Assembly: GCF_018991925.1 (NCBI RefSeq)
Contig: NW_024711934.1
Span: 45,001-109,000 of the forward strand
From: Homarus americanus
Taxonomy: Eukaryota; Arthropoda; Malacostraca; Decapoda; Nephropidae
Direction of reading: 5' to 3'
DNA: 64,000 nt
Shown: positions 54,443 to 64,000 of the stretch, in pieces
Position numbering within the stretch: position 1 is the first letter of the stretch
How the letters are laid out: each line of letters begins with the position of its first letter
Notes under the pieces: generated by a model
What the model saw: the letters and a program-made list of their open reading frames with translations, nothing else
Databases searched by the model: none
Told to the model about the DNA's origin: nothing
Program-made: the position numbers and the translations under genes

Positions 54443-54646
54443 GGTTAGGGTGATTAATTTTCATGTGATTCTAAAGATCATCTGCTTACATATGAACCAC
54501 AAGCCAATGTTTACACACACACACACACGCACATATTGCTAGTTAAAGTCTCGTTGATAAGGCAAATTTTGTCTCTAGGAACTGTTAATAATAAGATGAT
54601 AAGTTTAATTCTGGATGATGTTGGCGTTCAAGGACTCTTTCTCTTG

Positions 54647-54775
54647 CAGACAGACGTACATACATGGTGTGTACATCTCGACAGCATACGAGGAGGACTG
54701 CAGACAGGCGTATACATGGTGTGCACATCTCTACGGCGTAAGGGGGGGACGCGCCGCTGTTCTCTCGGGGTGTAG
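54647..54775. repeat. tandem ~52-bp duplication flanked by splice-like signals
   Basis: Two diverged copies of GCAGACAGRCGTATACATGG plus TGTGCACATCTCNACNGCRTA lie at 54647 and 54699. The block is preceded by a strong acceptor (CTCTTTCTCTTGCAG) and followed by GTGTAG|GTAGGT. The plus frame is open to a TAG at that junction and reads TDVHTWCVHLDSIRGGLQTG. Duplication is clear; exon status is not. Confidence 0.5.
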
Positions 54776-54829
54776 GTAGGTGACGCCTCGACAGTTGTTT
54801 TATGCACGTCGTCCTTGTCTGAATCACAG

Positions 54830-55365
54830 CACGACAGCCGCCCTATGATGTAGCCATTGTGTCATCAGTGTTGGGTGGACGACTCGCGCCAATCAGCTGA
54901 TCCCGAAATGTAAACAAACCCACGTAACCTCGTTCTCAACCTCGTTAAGGGAGAAACGCGGCCGTATTCACATGAGACGCATAAGACAGATAGACATTGT
55001 AACCAAACCGTAGATTATGTCACCCAACCAATCATAACTTCAACTAATCCATTCTTAACTCATGTAATTGAAATCAATGTTTCTTTGTATATAAATTATA
55101 TTAGAAAACTTTACAAAACTACGCGTTAACTCAATAATACAGATGAAAGTTAATTAGTTCATCTTTTATTTTATCTCTTGTGGGCAAAAAAACCCGGAAA
55201 GGTCACATGAAAGTTTAATTCCCGGTTCATCAGTCCGACTCTACCGAACGTTACATATTAAAGTTTGTTTTTTTATGTATTTCAAAGGTTGACCTGAAGA
55301 TTAGCCACCCGCAGCTTATTTAATATGATCATTAGATACCTTAACGCCAGCTAGAAGGTTAGGTG
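54830..55365. other. unique interval
   Basis: A GCCAATCAGCTGATC motif lies at 54879-54903. No repeat, TE or ORF supported. Confidence 0.45.
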
Positions 55366-55492
55366 GCTTGGTTTGGTTACATGACGTTAGGTTTGGTTAG
55401 GTCAGCTCAGGACAAATCAGATTAGGTTAACTTATATCAAATTGGATTAGGTTAGGTTAGGTTTATGTGTCCGTCTATGGTTAGGTTAGGTT
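55366..55492. repeat. decayed interstitial GGTTA array
   Basis: GGTTA, GGTTTGGTTA and GGTCA pentamers with substitutions; three clean copies near 55450 and again near 55480. Confidence 0.85.
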
Positions 55493-55626
55493 AATATTTA
55501 ATTCATTTAAACTCTCGTAAATGAAGTAACATTTGTATCCGTGTTGATAAGATTTAATATCAACAACTATAGATAACTCCAATGATCTGATCTGTCCTTG
55601 TTAAAGTGGCAACAGTGACAACATAT

Positions 55627-55628
55627 GT

Positions 55629-55670
<42 letters not shown>
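55627..55670. repeat. (GT)22 microsatellite
   Basis: Pure GT followed by 180 bp of decayed TG-rich sequence (TGTGTATG variants to about 55860). Confidence 0.95.
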
Positions 55671-55671
<1 letters not shown>

Positions 55672-55896
55672 TTTTCTGATTATTTGTGTAGCTATGTGTT
55701 TGTGTATGTGGTTGTGTGTGTATATATATTTGTATTATTGTATGTGTATGCGTGTGTGCGTCTGGTTGTATGTGAGTTTTTGTGTTTGTGTGTACTTGTA
55801 TTTGCCTGTCAGTCTATGCTTGTGCTTATCGGTGTTTTATCGTCTGTGTATATTTGTATAGGCCCTTCTATTCGAACTGTCAGTCAAGCGTAAGTC

Positions 55897-56043
55897 TGAC
55901 CTCTTCACTGGAACAAGAAGAGGTCAAAGGTCACTCATGAATAATATACACTGACCTGGGATGTGCCTCAGGTCATCAATATTGCTCGTGTGTGACCTCT
56001 CTACGGGTTATGGGTCAAGCAAGGTCATTTAGTTCGGGGGTCA
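55897..56043. promoter_or_regulatory. cluster of nuclear-receptor half-sites including a perfect DR1
   Basis: Half-sites: TGACCT at 55897, AGGTCAAAGGTCA at 55921-55933 (direct repeat with one-base spacer), TGACCT at 55952 and AGGTCA at 55970. Further half-sites are TGACCT at 55993, GGGTCA at 56012, AGGTCA at 56022 (preceded by CA, near FTZ-F1/ERR-type) and GGGTCA at 56038. Nine half-sites fall in 147 bp. DR1 is bound by HNF4, RXR/USP and COUP-type receptors. There is no tandem unit that explains the repetition. No adjacent exon is recognised. Confidence 0.45.

Positions 56044-56050
<7 letters not shown>

Positions 56051-56101
<51 letters not shown>
56051..56101. repeat. (GA)25 microsatellite
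   Basis: Pure GA run next to the half-site cluster. Confidence 0.97.
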
Positions 56102-56104
<3 letters not shown>

Positions 56105-56451
56105 CAGTAAAATTGATAACACGGGTTTTCATTGGTGCTCCATGTTTCCCTAAAACCCAATCACAAACTCGCCCAATCTTTTTCAATGACGTCACAGTTT
56201 GTTGTGGTCTGGGCGGGTTGTAAACAAGAAACCAGTGTGGTCATAAATTTCCCCAATACAGTATTTACAACCTTGGGACAGAAGCACTTAAACTTATTGA
56301 ACTTAAGTGAGGATTTATATTACCTGGCAACATATTTGTTTTTTCTTTGATAACTTAAGTAAAATGAATTGGGAAAGTTAGTTTAGTTATTTCCCTCTTA
56401 GCTGTTGACCATTACTTGTGTTCTTAAGTTATTGTTCTGAAGTAATAGTGA

Positions 56452-56454
<3 letters not shown>

Positions 56455-56483
<29 letters not shown>

Positions 56484-56700
56484 CGCAAACAGTAATTATG
56501 AACACACATACACACACACACACACACACAGCACAACCCCACACAATCACGTAAATAACATACCTATACAGCCGCACAGACCTATATCCCCCCCTCCACA
56601 CACACTTGTCCAGCCCCCTTCCCAAACACCCCCTCCCCCTAACACCCCTCCCCCAAACACCCCTCCCTTAACACCTCCCCAAACACCTCAAACACACACA
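56455..56700. repeat. (GT)n, (CA)n and CCCCAAACACC minisatellite
   Basis: GT run 56455-56482, CA run 56507-56531, then C/A-rich 11-15 bp units (ACACCCCTCCCCCAA) at 56615-56690. Confidence 0.92.
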
Positions 56701-56877
56701 TACATATATCTTCGTAGACAAGAAGTGATGTTAGTGGTGTATTGGTGTAAACTTGGAGCCTCGTGAGTTAGAAGTTCTCTTTAAGTCCGCTAAACTTCCT
56801 AACCTCATGACAAGTTGACTCTAGTTTATGGCTACTGTCTCACAACTTCCCAATGAGGTCAAAGCTGGAGTGAACTG

Positions 56878-56879
<2 letters not shown>

Positions 56880-56931
<52 letters not shown>

Positions 56932-57002
56932 TTAAAGGGGGTGCTATAACAACTTTGTTCACCTGAATTTACATATGTTAAGAAATATTTAAAGAATTCA
57001 GG

Positions 57003-57041
<39 letters not shown>
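56880..57041. repeat. inverted pair of (GT)25 and (AC)18
   Basis: GT 56880-56930 and AC 57005-57041 are separated by 74 bp and can pair as a hairpin. A G-run (57077-57087) lies just beyond. Confidence 0.95.
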
Positions 57042-57045
<4 letters not shown>

Positions 57046-57221
57046 ATATATACACACACGGGATGGTTTTTTTTGCGGGGGGGGGGAGATGGATGGGTCG
57101 GGGAAATGAACAAAACAGAAATAATTAAAAACATCTCGCTGGCAGCCGAGTCCAGTGGGATGGCAGACAAATGGTGAGAGCATTTAAAATGACGAGATAA
57201 CTGGGAATTAATTCATATTCT

Positions 57222-57475
57222 GGTGGTTCGGTGGTTCACTGGTTCATTGGTTCAGTGGTTCATTAGTTCAGTGGTTCATTAGTTCGGTGGTTCATTGGTT
57301 CATTAGTTCAGTGGTTCATTGGTTCTGTGGCTCATTAGTTCAGTGGTTCATTGGTTCAGTGGTTCATTAGTCCAGTGGTTCATTAGTTCAGTGGTTCATT
57401 AGTTCAGTGGTTCATTGATTCAGTGGTTCATTGGCTCGATGATTCACTTGTTCGATGATTCACTGGTTCGACAAA
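57222..57475. repeat. 16-bp minisatellite (GGTTCATTGGTTCAGT)
   Basis: About 16 units made of two 8-mers, GGTTCATT and AGTTCAGT/GGTTCAGT. Terminal copies are diverged (GATGATTCACTGGTTC). Confidence 0.97.
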
Positions 57476-57598
57476 TACTAACAACACAAACAACATCCTT
57501 ATCCCGTATGTGTTTATTTTTTGTTTGTTTGTTTTTCCTGTGATAGATTCTGGTTGGCCGGACAAACACACATGATGATACTGCTTGTGGAGATAAGT

Positions 57599-57605
57599 GT
57601 TTGTG

Positions 57606-57662
<57 letters not shown>
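57599..57662. repeat. (GT)31 microsatellite
   Basis: GT run with one TT interruption; C/T-rich tract follows at 57725-57800. Confidence 0.97.
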
Positions 57663-57664
<2 letters not shown>

Positions 57665-57800
57665 GATATCCATACTTGTTTTTGTTTCTGATGGAGGAAT
57701 TATATTTGGTTCCGCCTGCTCGACCTATTCTCCCTCTCCCCCTCCCTCCCTCTCCATCCATCCTCCCTCCCCTCTCCCTCCTCCCCACTCCACTCTCCAT

Positions 57801-58369
57801 GCACCCCCGATTCTAATTTAGCCGTTGCCGAGAGGGGAAGTCAGGCCAGTTAGATTTTACTTGTTTATGCCATTCTATTCTCTACAACGTCGAGTGTGTG
57901 TAGTGTGTCAGTCAACAAATACTGAAAATAAATGACTGGTAGTGGCCATGCCTTTTGGGAGTCTGATCACTGTTGTTATTACTGGGTGAAAGGGTGGTGG
58001 TGGTGGTGATGATGTGGCTGGCGGCTGCATTACATAAAAAAAAGGTCATTATGAGTGTATAGGTACTAAGGAAAGTGTGTATGACTGGATGTTCTATATG
58101 TGAAAGTTTGTATGGTTATATAATATGGGTAAGAAAGTATTTTTATGAATGTATGATCAGTGTGAGGAAAGTATGAGAGAGTGAATAATATTAATGTGAG
58201 CCGTATTGTTATTATCCCGTTTAGCTATGGCCTAACATTGTCCGGGACCAACACCACAGTCGCTTGTAAACAAACCTAACTAAATTTCCTTCTTTACGGA
58301 CTTCTCCCTTGCCTTAGCTTTTCACAACCCTCAATTCATCTTCACTACTGTCCCCAACTCCCAATTCAC
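57801..58369. other. unique interval
   Basis: GGTGGT run near 57990; otherwise no repeat, TE or gene recognised. Confidence 0.45.
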
Positions 58370-58735
58370 ACACCCTAACCCCCTATTTAACACCCCCAAC
58401 CCCCTATTTAACACCCCAACCCCCTGTTTAACACCCCAACCCCTTATTTAACACCCCAACTCCCTGTTTAACACCCCAACTCCCTATTTAACACCCCAAC
58501 CCTCTATTTAACACCCCAACCCTCTATTTAACACCCCAACCCTCTATTTAACACCCCAACCCTCTATTTAAAACCCCAACCCTCTATTTAACACCCCAAC
58601 CCCTATTTAACACTAGCCCCTATTTCACACCTAACCCCTATTTAACACCCCCAACCCTATTTAACACCCCAACCCCTGTTTTAACACCCCAACCCCTATT
58701 TAACACAACCCTATATTTCCTTTTATTCCACACCC
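58370..58735. repeat. 20-21 bp minisatellite (AACCCCCTATTTAACACCCC)
   Basis: About 17 units. Variation is confined to the CCCC(C/T)(C/G/T)TATTT segment; two units lose one to five bases near 58600-58640. Confidence 0.97.
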
Positions 58736-60171
58736 CCAATCCTCCTATCCCCCCAACTCCTAAACTCCCCAGCGTAACCTCACCTCATCCTCCTTCACCT
58801 CCTTCTGCGGGAAAAAAAAAAACAGTGCGTGAAAGTGTGTTTATAACCATGACGTCATACAGTGTTGTGGTATGAGGCCTCTCTCGTTGGCTCTTTCTTC
58901 TGTGCTTTAACTTCAGGATTGTTCTCGACTCGTACGTAAGTGGAGTCGACAAAATGAATCCAGCTGGCCATAGTTTCCTGACACTGTGAATCCGCCGCCA
59001 TCTCCCGATAACCTCCTCTGTGTACCAAGAGTGAATGTAATGTAGGTATTTCATGTGACGAATATCCAACCTAACCTTACCTACCTTAATCTAGCTTTCT
59101 TTGCTTTCCATCGATTTTTTTTAAGTCATTATTTTAAAACTCACTAAAGAAGCGTAAAATTATGATTATTTCAATTTCATGCTATCGATTTTTTCTTTCC
59201 CGAGTCATATTGTTGTATTAATTTATCAAGGACGAAAATACGAGTTAAATAATCTCATTAAACTGTTTATGTCAGTGAAGTTTAAACTCTCTCTCTCTCT
59301 CTCTCACACACACAGGCGGCGACACCATTAGTCTAGTTTGTTTTGGTGCGATATTCACAGCAACTTTGTACCGTAGTTTGATACAAAATAAACCTAGACA
59401 CACACACAACCAAATGTTTGTCCAGCACTAACTTATTACCGCGTCTGTGTTTATTAAGTGTTAGGCGTCATGAGGATATACACCAATACAAGGACTAACT
59501 TACTATTTTAAAGTTACCCATTAAATATTTCAAGGAAGAAAACGTTAAGATAAAAATGGCTCCACAAGAAATATTGAATAAAATTGAATAATAATAATAA
59601 TAATTGACTCGTTTAATGCAAAATATCAATTAAACATGCTGTGATATTTTACAATCTACAAATCCAGAATTATAGAGAGTGATTCCAGATGGGGGGGAAA
59701 AAAACTCCCTGATGACATTTTAATTGTTTAAGGTTTACGGTACAGATACACACCAATTGCCGAACAATACTCTGCCAGCCAAATGTTTAAAGCCAATTAA
59801 AAACGGGTTAGGTTACTGTGCTGAAAGGTGTATGTGTATAAAATGAAAACATGGAAAATATCAGTTTTTTTTGGCATTGTTTTTGTTCTTATGATTGAAG
59901 GTAAATCATATTGAGTGTTTGTGTAGCCAGGTGTAATGAATATTAATCCTATGAGAGCAATGGTTTAACTAGAAAGGGATTTAACAACGTATAGAATGAT
60001 GGTTTAATTAATATAGAGTCATGGTTTAATCTCTTGAGGATGACTGTTTAAACCCTAATATTACTGCGTTTCAACAACCAAGGTCTTTAAACCCTGTATG
60101 CAGTTTAATATTAATTACACAAGTCCACAAGTACTGAGATAAAAACTGTATCTTTTACTATGACAACTGTC
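58736..60171. other. unique AT-rich interval
   Basis: About 1.4 kb. Short CT and CA runs at 59287-59315, TAA run at 59589-59604 and TGACGTCA at 58850. The 94-codon minus frame (58785-59069) has mixed composition but no domain. Confidence 0.45.
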
Positions 60172-60368
60172 CAACCTCGTACTCAAGGGGTTAAGTCATC
60201 GTACTCAAGGGGTTAAGTCATCGTACTCAAGGGGTTAAGTCATCGTACTCAAGGGGTTAAGTCATCGTACTCAAGTGGTTAAGTCATCGTACTCAAGGGG
60301 TTAAGTCATCGTACTCAAGTGGTTAAGTCATCGTACTCAAGGGGTTAAGTCATCGTACTCAAGGGAGT
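60172..60368. repeat. 22-bp minisatellite (CATCGTACTCAAGGGGTTAA)
   Basis: Eight to nine units of CATCGTACTCAAGGGGTTAA plus GT; units 5 and 7 carry AAGTGG instead of AAGGGG. Confidence 0.98.
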
Positions 60369-60549
60369 AAATGAATCCTCAAGACAAAAATGAAAGGTTT
60401 ACTTCCCGGCGGAGGTTAAAAATACCGACTTGTTACCTGAAGCTCGTGATAATTATTTTGGTTCACACGAAGACACAGGTAAACGCGATGACGTCACTCA
60501 TTATCCTCAAGAGTTGAGTGGTGTCTCCTGCCTCTATTCTCACTTGTTA

Positions 60550-60645
60550 ATTGCTGACACTTGAGGGCTAACACTTGAGGCTGACACTCGAAGCTAAGAC
60601 TCGGAAAGTGAGACTCGAGGCTAAAGCTGAGTATTAACATCCAAG
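60550..60645. repeat. degenerate GACACTTGAGGCTAA repeat
   Basis: Six diverged ~15-17 bp copies of (G/A)(C/A)(T/A)CTCGAGGCTAA. Confidence 0.7.
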
Positions 60646-60689
60646 CTTTATATTAGATGTATATTGAGGTATAAATATATATGCTTAAG

Positions 60690-60692
<3 letters not shown>

Positions 60693-60753
<61 letters not shown>
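60693..60753. repeat. (TC)30 microsatellite
   Basis: Pure TC run. Confidence 0.98.
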
Positions 60754-60755
<2 letters not shown>

Positions 60756-60854
60756 ACAGATGGAAAAGTTAAATTGGAGTCATAGGTTATTGACCCGAGA
60801 CAAATTTTTATTGTTCCATTTGCCTTGTCAGTCTCTTGAGAAGAAACGCTCAGA

Positions 60855-61350
60855 ATAAAGAATGAGGAGAGAGGAGGAGAAAGAGGAGATAGGTGGGGAA
60901 GAGGAAGAGAAAGGAGGGGAAGAGGAAGAGAAAGGAGGAGATAAAAGGAGAAGTTAATAGTGAGGAGGAGATGAGAGAGGAAGAGAAGGGGAAGAGGAGG
61001 AGTGGGAGAAGAAAGAGGAGATATGAGAGATAGGAGGAGGAGACAGGAAATAAGAGGAAGAAGAGGAAAAAGTGAAGAGGTAGGAGGAGAAAAAATAGGA
61101 ATTGTTGAGGAGACGGAAGAAGAAATAGAGGGAAAATAGACAGAAAAAAGGGGATATGACGGGAAGAGGGAAGCCGAAAGGGATAGAAGAAAGATGAAAT
61201 AAATGGAAGAAGGAAAGAAGAATAAAGAGAAACGAGACAATACGGAGGAGAAACGAAGAAAGGGTAAAAAAAAATAGTGGGGAGAAGAATGGGGGGAAAA
61301 GACATAATAAGGAATGAAGGAAGATATAAGGAAGGAAGGAAGGAAGGAAC
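60855..61350. repeat. long polypurine region (GAGGAAGAGAAAGGAGG)
   Basis: About 500 bp of mostly G/A with partial periodicity at its 5' side (AAGAGGAAGAGAAAGGAGG twice). The 221- and 187-codon antisense frames (Ser/Leu/Phe/Pro) are compositional artefacts. Confidence 0.88.
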
Positions 61351-62215
61351 TGGCCAATGACTTAACACTGATGCGAGTAAAGTCGAACAGTAAACCACAC
61401 CTACAATTACCATACAAGACCAGGTAGACAGACAGGTAGATGAGTGTTATATCCCTCTAGAGAACCGTAAATATATATACATGTATCTCTGGTGGAGTGT
61501 GTGAGTTGTTCGTATTGTAATATGTAACAGTTCCACATAATTACTGTTGACTCCATAATGGGATGAAGTTGTGGATTATGCTTAGTGGAATGATTGTGCT
61601 TCGTATGTTGGTGGTAAATGTGTAATGACAGGCCGTGTGAGAGAGAAATGTGGATGGGAGTGGCAGGTATGGAATAGTTGACCTCAGGGGATCAGTCTAT
61701 AGCCTCCTGGTGGATGGGGAGGAAGCTATAGGAGGATGAAGGTAGGGGAGAAAAAGAGAGAGGAGGGTGGAGGTAGGGGAAAAGGGGAGACAGGGTGAGG
61801 GAGAAGTATGAGAAATAAACAGAGGAAAGGGGTGGGAGAGAGAAAGGAGAGAGAGCAGTTAAAGAGGATGGGGGAGATGGGTGTGAGAGGGGGAGGTAAG
61901 AGTCCGTACATAACGCGGCTGAAGACGAACAGTTGTTGAAGCCTTTTAACTGTTGCTGAAGTGTTGAGTCCCAGCCGCCACTCCCAGCCACAAGCTAAGA
62001 CGACTCTCAGCTCAGGGCCCCGCCGCCACTACCAGCCACAAGCTAAGACGACCGATTCTAGGCTCGGGACTCCGCCAGCTGACTTAGGTCACCTCGTTAG
62101 CGTGTCCAATAATTAAACCGAGTAGGATCAAACGACCGTTGGTATAATCAGGAAGGGTTGATGTTTCACTGCCTCCCAGGGACACATGGCTTCTGTACGG
62201 TGCAGCCATCACCTT
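61351..62215. other. mostly unique interval with one duplication
   Basis: G/A-rich at 61725-61890. CCGCCACTCCCAGCCACAAG plus CTAAGACGA at 61976 is repeated at 62024 with one mismatch, a 48-bp tandem duplication. No gene recognised. Confidence 0.55.
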
Positions 62216-62350
62216 GAGGAGTATCTGGAAGGGGGAGTATCTGGAAGGGGGAGTATCTGGAAGGAGGGAGTATCTGGAAGGGGGAATATCTGCTGGAAGG
62301 GGGAGTATCTGGAAGGGGGAGTATCTGGAAGGGGGGAGTATCTGGAAGGG
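62216..62350. repeat. 16-bp minisatellite (GAGTATCTGGAAGGGG)
   Basis: Eight units with G-run length variation; one GAATATCTGCTGG variant. Confidence 0.97.
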
Positions 62351-62411
62351 TCACAGTCACACTTGTCATCTCAAGACAAAGTTGACCCCACGATAGACGT
62401 CTCGGTGTCAG

Positions 62412-62442
62412 AGGTCACGGCTAAAGGTCAAAAGGTCACGTG
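62412..62442. promoter_or_regulatory. nuclear-receptor DR2 beside CACGTG E-box
   Basis: AGGTCA at 62412, 62425 and 62433; the last two form a direct repeat with two-base spacing. CACGTG at 62437-62442 overlaps the last half-site. Confidence 0.3.
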
Positions 62443-62647
62443 TAGTAAAGCTTTAAAGACACACACATACACACAGTGAATAATAATGTCTCCAGAACAC
62501 AAGAATAATAATGAATAATGATAATTAATGATAACAAAAAGATTAATTATCAATTATAGAGGAGAACAAGGATAACATTATCAGAACAATAAATAATTAA
62601 TAAGATAATACCATTTAATAATAACATTCAAATAAAACACCACTAAT

Positions 62648-62752
62648 ACCCCCCTCCCCCCTCTCCTCTTCTCCCCTCTCCCCTCTCCCTCTCCCCTCTC
62701 CCCTCTTCTTCTCTACTCCCCTCTCCCCTCTCCCCTCTCCTTTCCCCCCCAG
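62648..62752. repeat. polypyrimidine (CCCCTCT)n tract
   Basis: CCCCTCTCCCCTCT heptamer character. Confidence 0.93.
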
Positions 62753-63138
62753 GCGTAGAATAAGCATAAGTACTGTTAAAAACCGTAGTAAATTATTATA
62801 TTAAATTGAGTGAGTGAATGAGTAGTATTAGTGTGGAATTAGTGAATATTATTGTAGTGAGTGGTGTGGGTGATAGAATGAGCAGTAGAAATTAATTTGG
62901 GTGTTGAATGGTGGTGGTGATGGAGGGTGGTTGTGGATGATGGGGGTGGTGGATGGTGGTAGTAGAAATGGTGGTGATGGTTGGTGAATGGGAGGGAAGA
63001 TAGGAATTAAGTGATAGATATTGTACCTGTACCTGATGGTGTTGAGTGTTGCCGTCACCTAACCCTAATCTAACCCCAAAATAAAAACACTGGCGTTGTT
63101 CTCTTCACTGTAGTTACGAAAATACACATTAAAAACAA

Positions 63139-63140
<2 letters not shown>
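62753..63140. other. unique interval with GGT-rich patch
   Basis: GGTGGTGATGG-type sequence at 62908-62985; otherwise unique. No gene recognised. Confidence 0.5.

Positions 63141-63209
<69 letters not shown>
63141..63209. repeat. (CT)34 microsatellite
   Basis: CT run with one CC phase shift near 63173. Confidence 0.98.
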
Positions 63210-63212
<3 letters not shown>

Positions 63213-63414
63213 GAAAAATTTGAGACCAAAATAACAGCAGTATTGTGACCCGGCGCGTAAACAATTGCCTCAAAAGTTTTAAGCTGGAGTTGTACCTTGT
63301 TTGAGGGAGACGGTGAGTACTAAACTTTCTTTCTCTCTCTTTCTTTACTTTCTCCAATTTCTTGATAATATGGGACGGAACGTTACGGCAGTGTACGGTC
63401 ATGGTGTTTGTCTG

Positions 63415-63489
63415 TATGGGTAGGGGTGGGTAGGGGTGGGTAGGGGTGGGTAGGTGGGTGGGTAGGTGGGTAGGTGGGTGGGTAGGTCC
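63415..63489. repeat. G-rich GGGTAGGGGT minisatellite
   Basis: Units of GGGTAGGGGT (10 bp) become GGGTAGGT (8 bp) and GGGTGGGTAGGT. At least eight G-runs of three or more on one strand make G-quadruplex folding likely. Confidence 0.93.
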
Positions 63490-64000
63490 AGGGAATGGTG
63501 TCTGGTTTGCGCCTTGACGTCTCTAGTGGAGCCTGGAGAAATACTATAGCTTTCTGTCTTTCTGTCCCGTCTGACTAATGCGTTGGTGTCGTCACGGTAA
63601 CTCGAGTAAATGTCGGTGAATTTTTAGCCAAATGTTGATGTGTGGAGACTATGATAAGGCTTCATACGAGGGTAATAATGATGCCCATATCGTCATCACA
63701 GGTTAGGTAGTGTCCAGTCTGTTATTCACCTGCAGTTAGGTATGTCCAGTTGGCGTGTTCTCAGATGTACCACCCAGTTGATTCTACCAGCTGTCGCCAT
63801 GTGTCCAGACGGCTCTCAGCTGGTTGTATCGACCTGTACTCTCACTCCACCTGGCTGCTCCTCTGAGGTGACTCGTCTCTCACTCCCCAGAAATCTTGGC
63901 TGTGACCCCTGACTCTATCCAGCTACTGAGGTTTTGACTCACCACAACGCCTAATTGACGGTGAGAGAAATTATCCGCATTAGGTAAAGTCTCAGTGTAA
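63490..64000. other. unique interval to window end
   Basis: TCCAG(C/T)TG-like words recur (63710-63835, 63920) but without fixed period. No ORF, TE or exon is supported. Confidence 0.4.

Noticed and set aside
60752..61417. 221- and 187-codon overlapping minus frames
   Set aside because: Two frames open over the same polypurine DNA; Ser/Phe/Leu composition is set by base composition, and no membrane-protein pattern survives beyond it.

Overview
This is a eukaryotic, non-coding-rich window, most likely from an arthropod and probably a decapod crustacean. The reasons are: very dense dinucleotide and trinucleotide microsatellites; many interstitial blocks of the arthropod telomere-type pentamer TTAGG/AACCT; a CR1-like LINE whose 3' end carries repeated CATAAGAA octamers; and a tRNA-derived SINE of a kind common in decapods. 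The taxon is an inference from repeat style. I recognise no host gene by name, no rRNA and no functional tRNA gene. Most long open frames are translated microsatellites (poly-Cys-Val, His-Thr, Ser-Leu, Arg-Glu, Ile or Leu runs) and are not annotated as genes.

Layout. 1-22 kb: tandem repeats (30-, 43-, 14-, 45- and 22-bp minisatellites; AC, AG, ATT and CAA microsatellites; TTAGG-derived arrays) with AT-rich unique sequence between them and a few splice-flanked open segments that could be exons. 23.2-24.2 kb: a fossil hAT transposon with terminal repeats, a perfect 8-bp target duplication and a broken antisense transposase. 24-36 kb: more simple repeats and purine/pyrimidine tracts. 36.2-37.6 kb: a decayed LINE C-terminus and a tRNA-Ala-headed SINE, both on the minus strand. 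39.5-40.9 kb: a GATGGAGGAGG minisatellite of about 1.4 kb next to a possible last exon. 45.0-45.4 kb: a conserved, transposon-associated ORF of unknown function. 48.4-50.0 kb: the best candidate host exon (111 nt, phase 0/0), directly downstream of a long GT tract, followed by an antisense CR1-like LINE with ORF1 esterase and endonuclease remnants but no reverse transcriptase. 52.1-53.3 kb: a second, 5'-truncated LINE with reverse transcriptase; two short copies of its 3' end lie at 41.9 and 46.4 kb. 54-64 kb: pyrimidine tracts, minisatellites, a tight cluster of nuclear-receptor half-sites (55.9-56.0 kb) and G-rich DNA.

How it fits together. The window looks like intergenic or long-intron sequence shaped by retrotransposition, DNA transposition and replication slippage. 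Several microsatellites begin exactly at retroelement ends. Two features could be functional rather than repeat noise: a strong excess of the palindrome TGACGTCA (CRE-type bZIP site, 15 copies, about 1 expected) and the AGGTCA cluster including a perfect DR1. I found no clear evidence of a new enzymatic or defence system. The most unusual coding item is the uncharacterised 45-kb ORF with a possible restriction-like nuclease motif.
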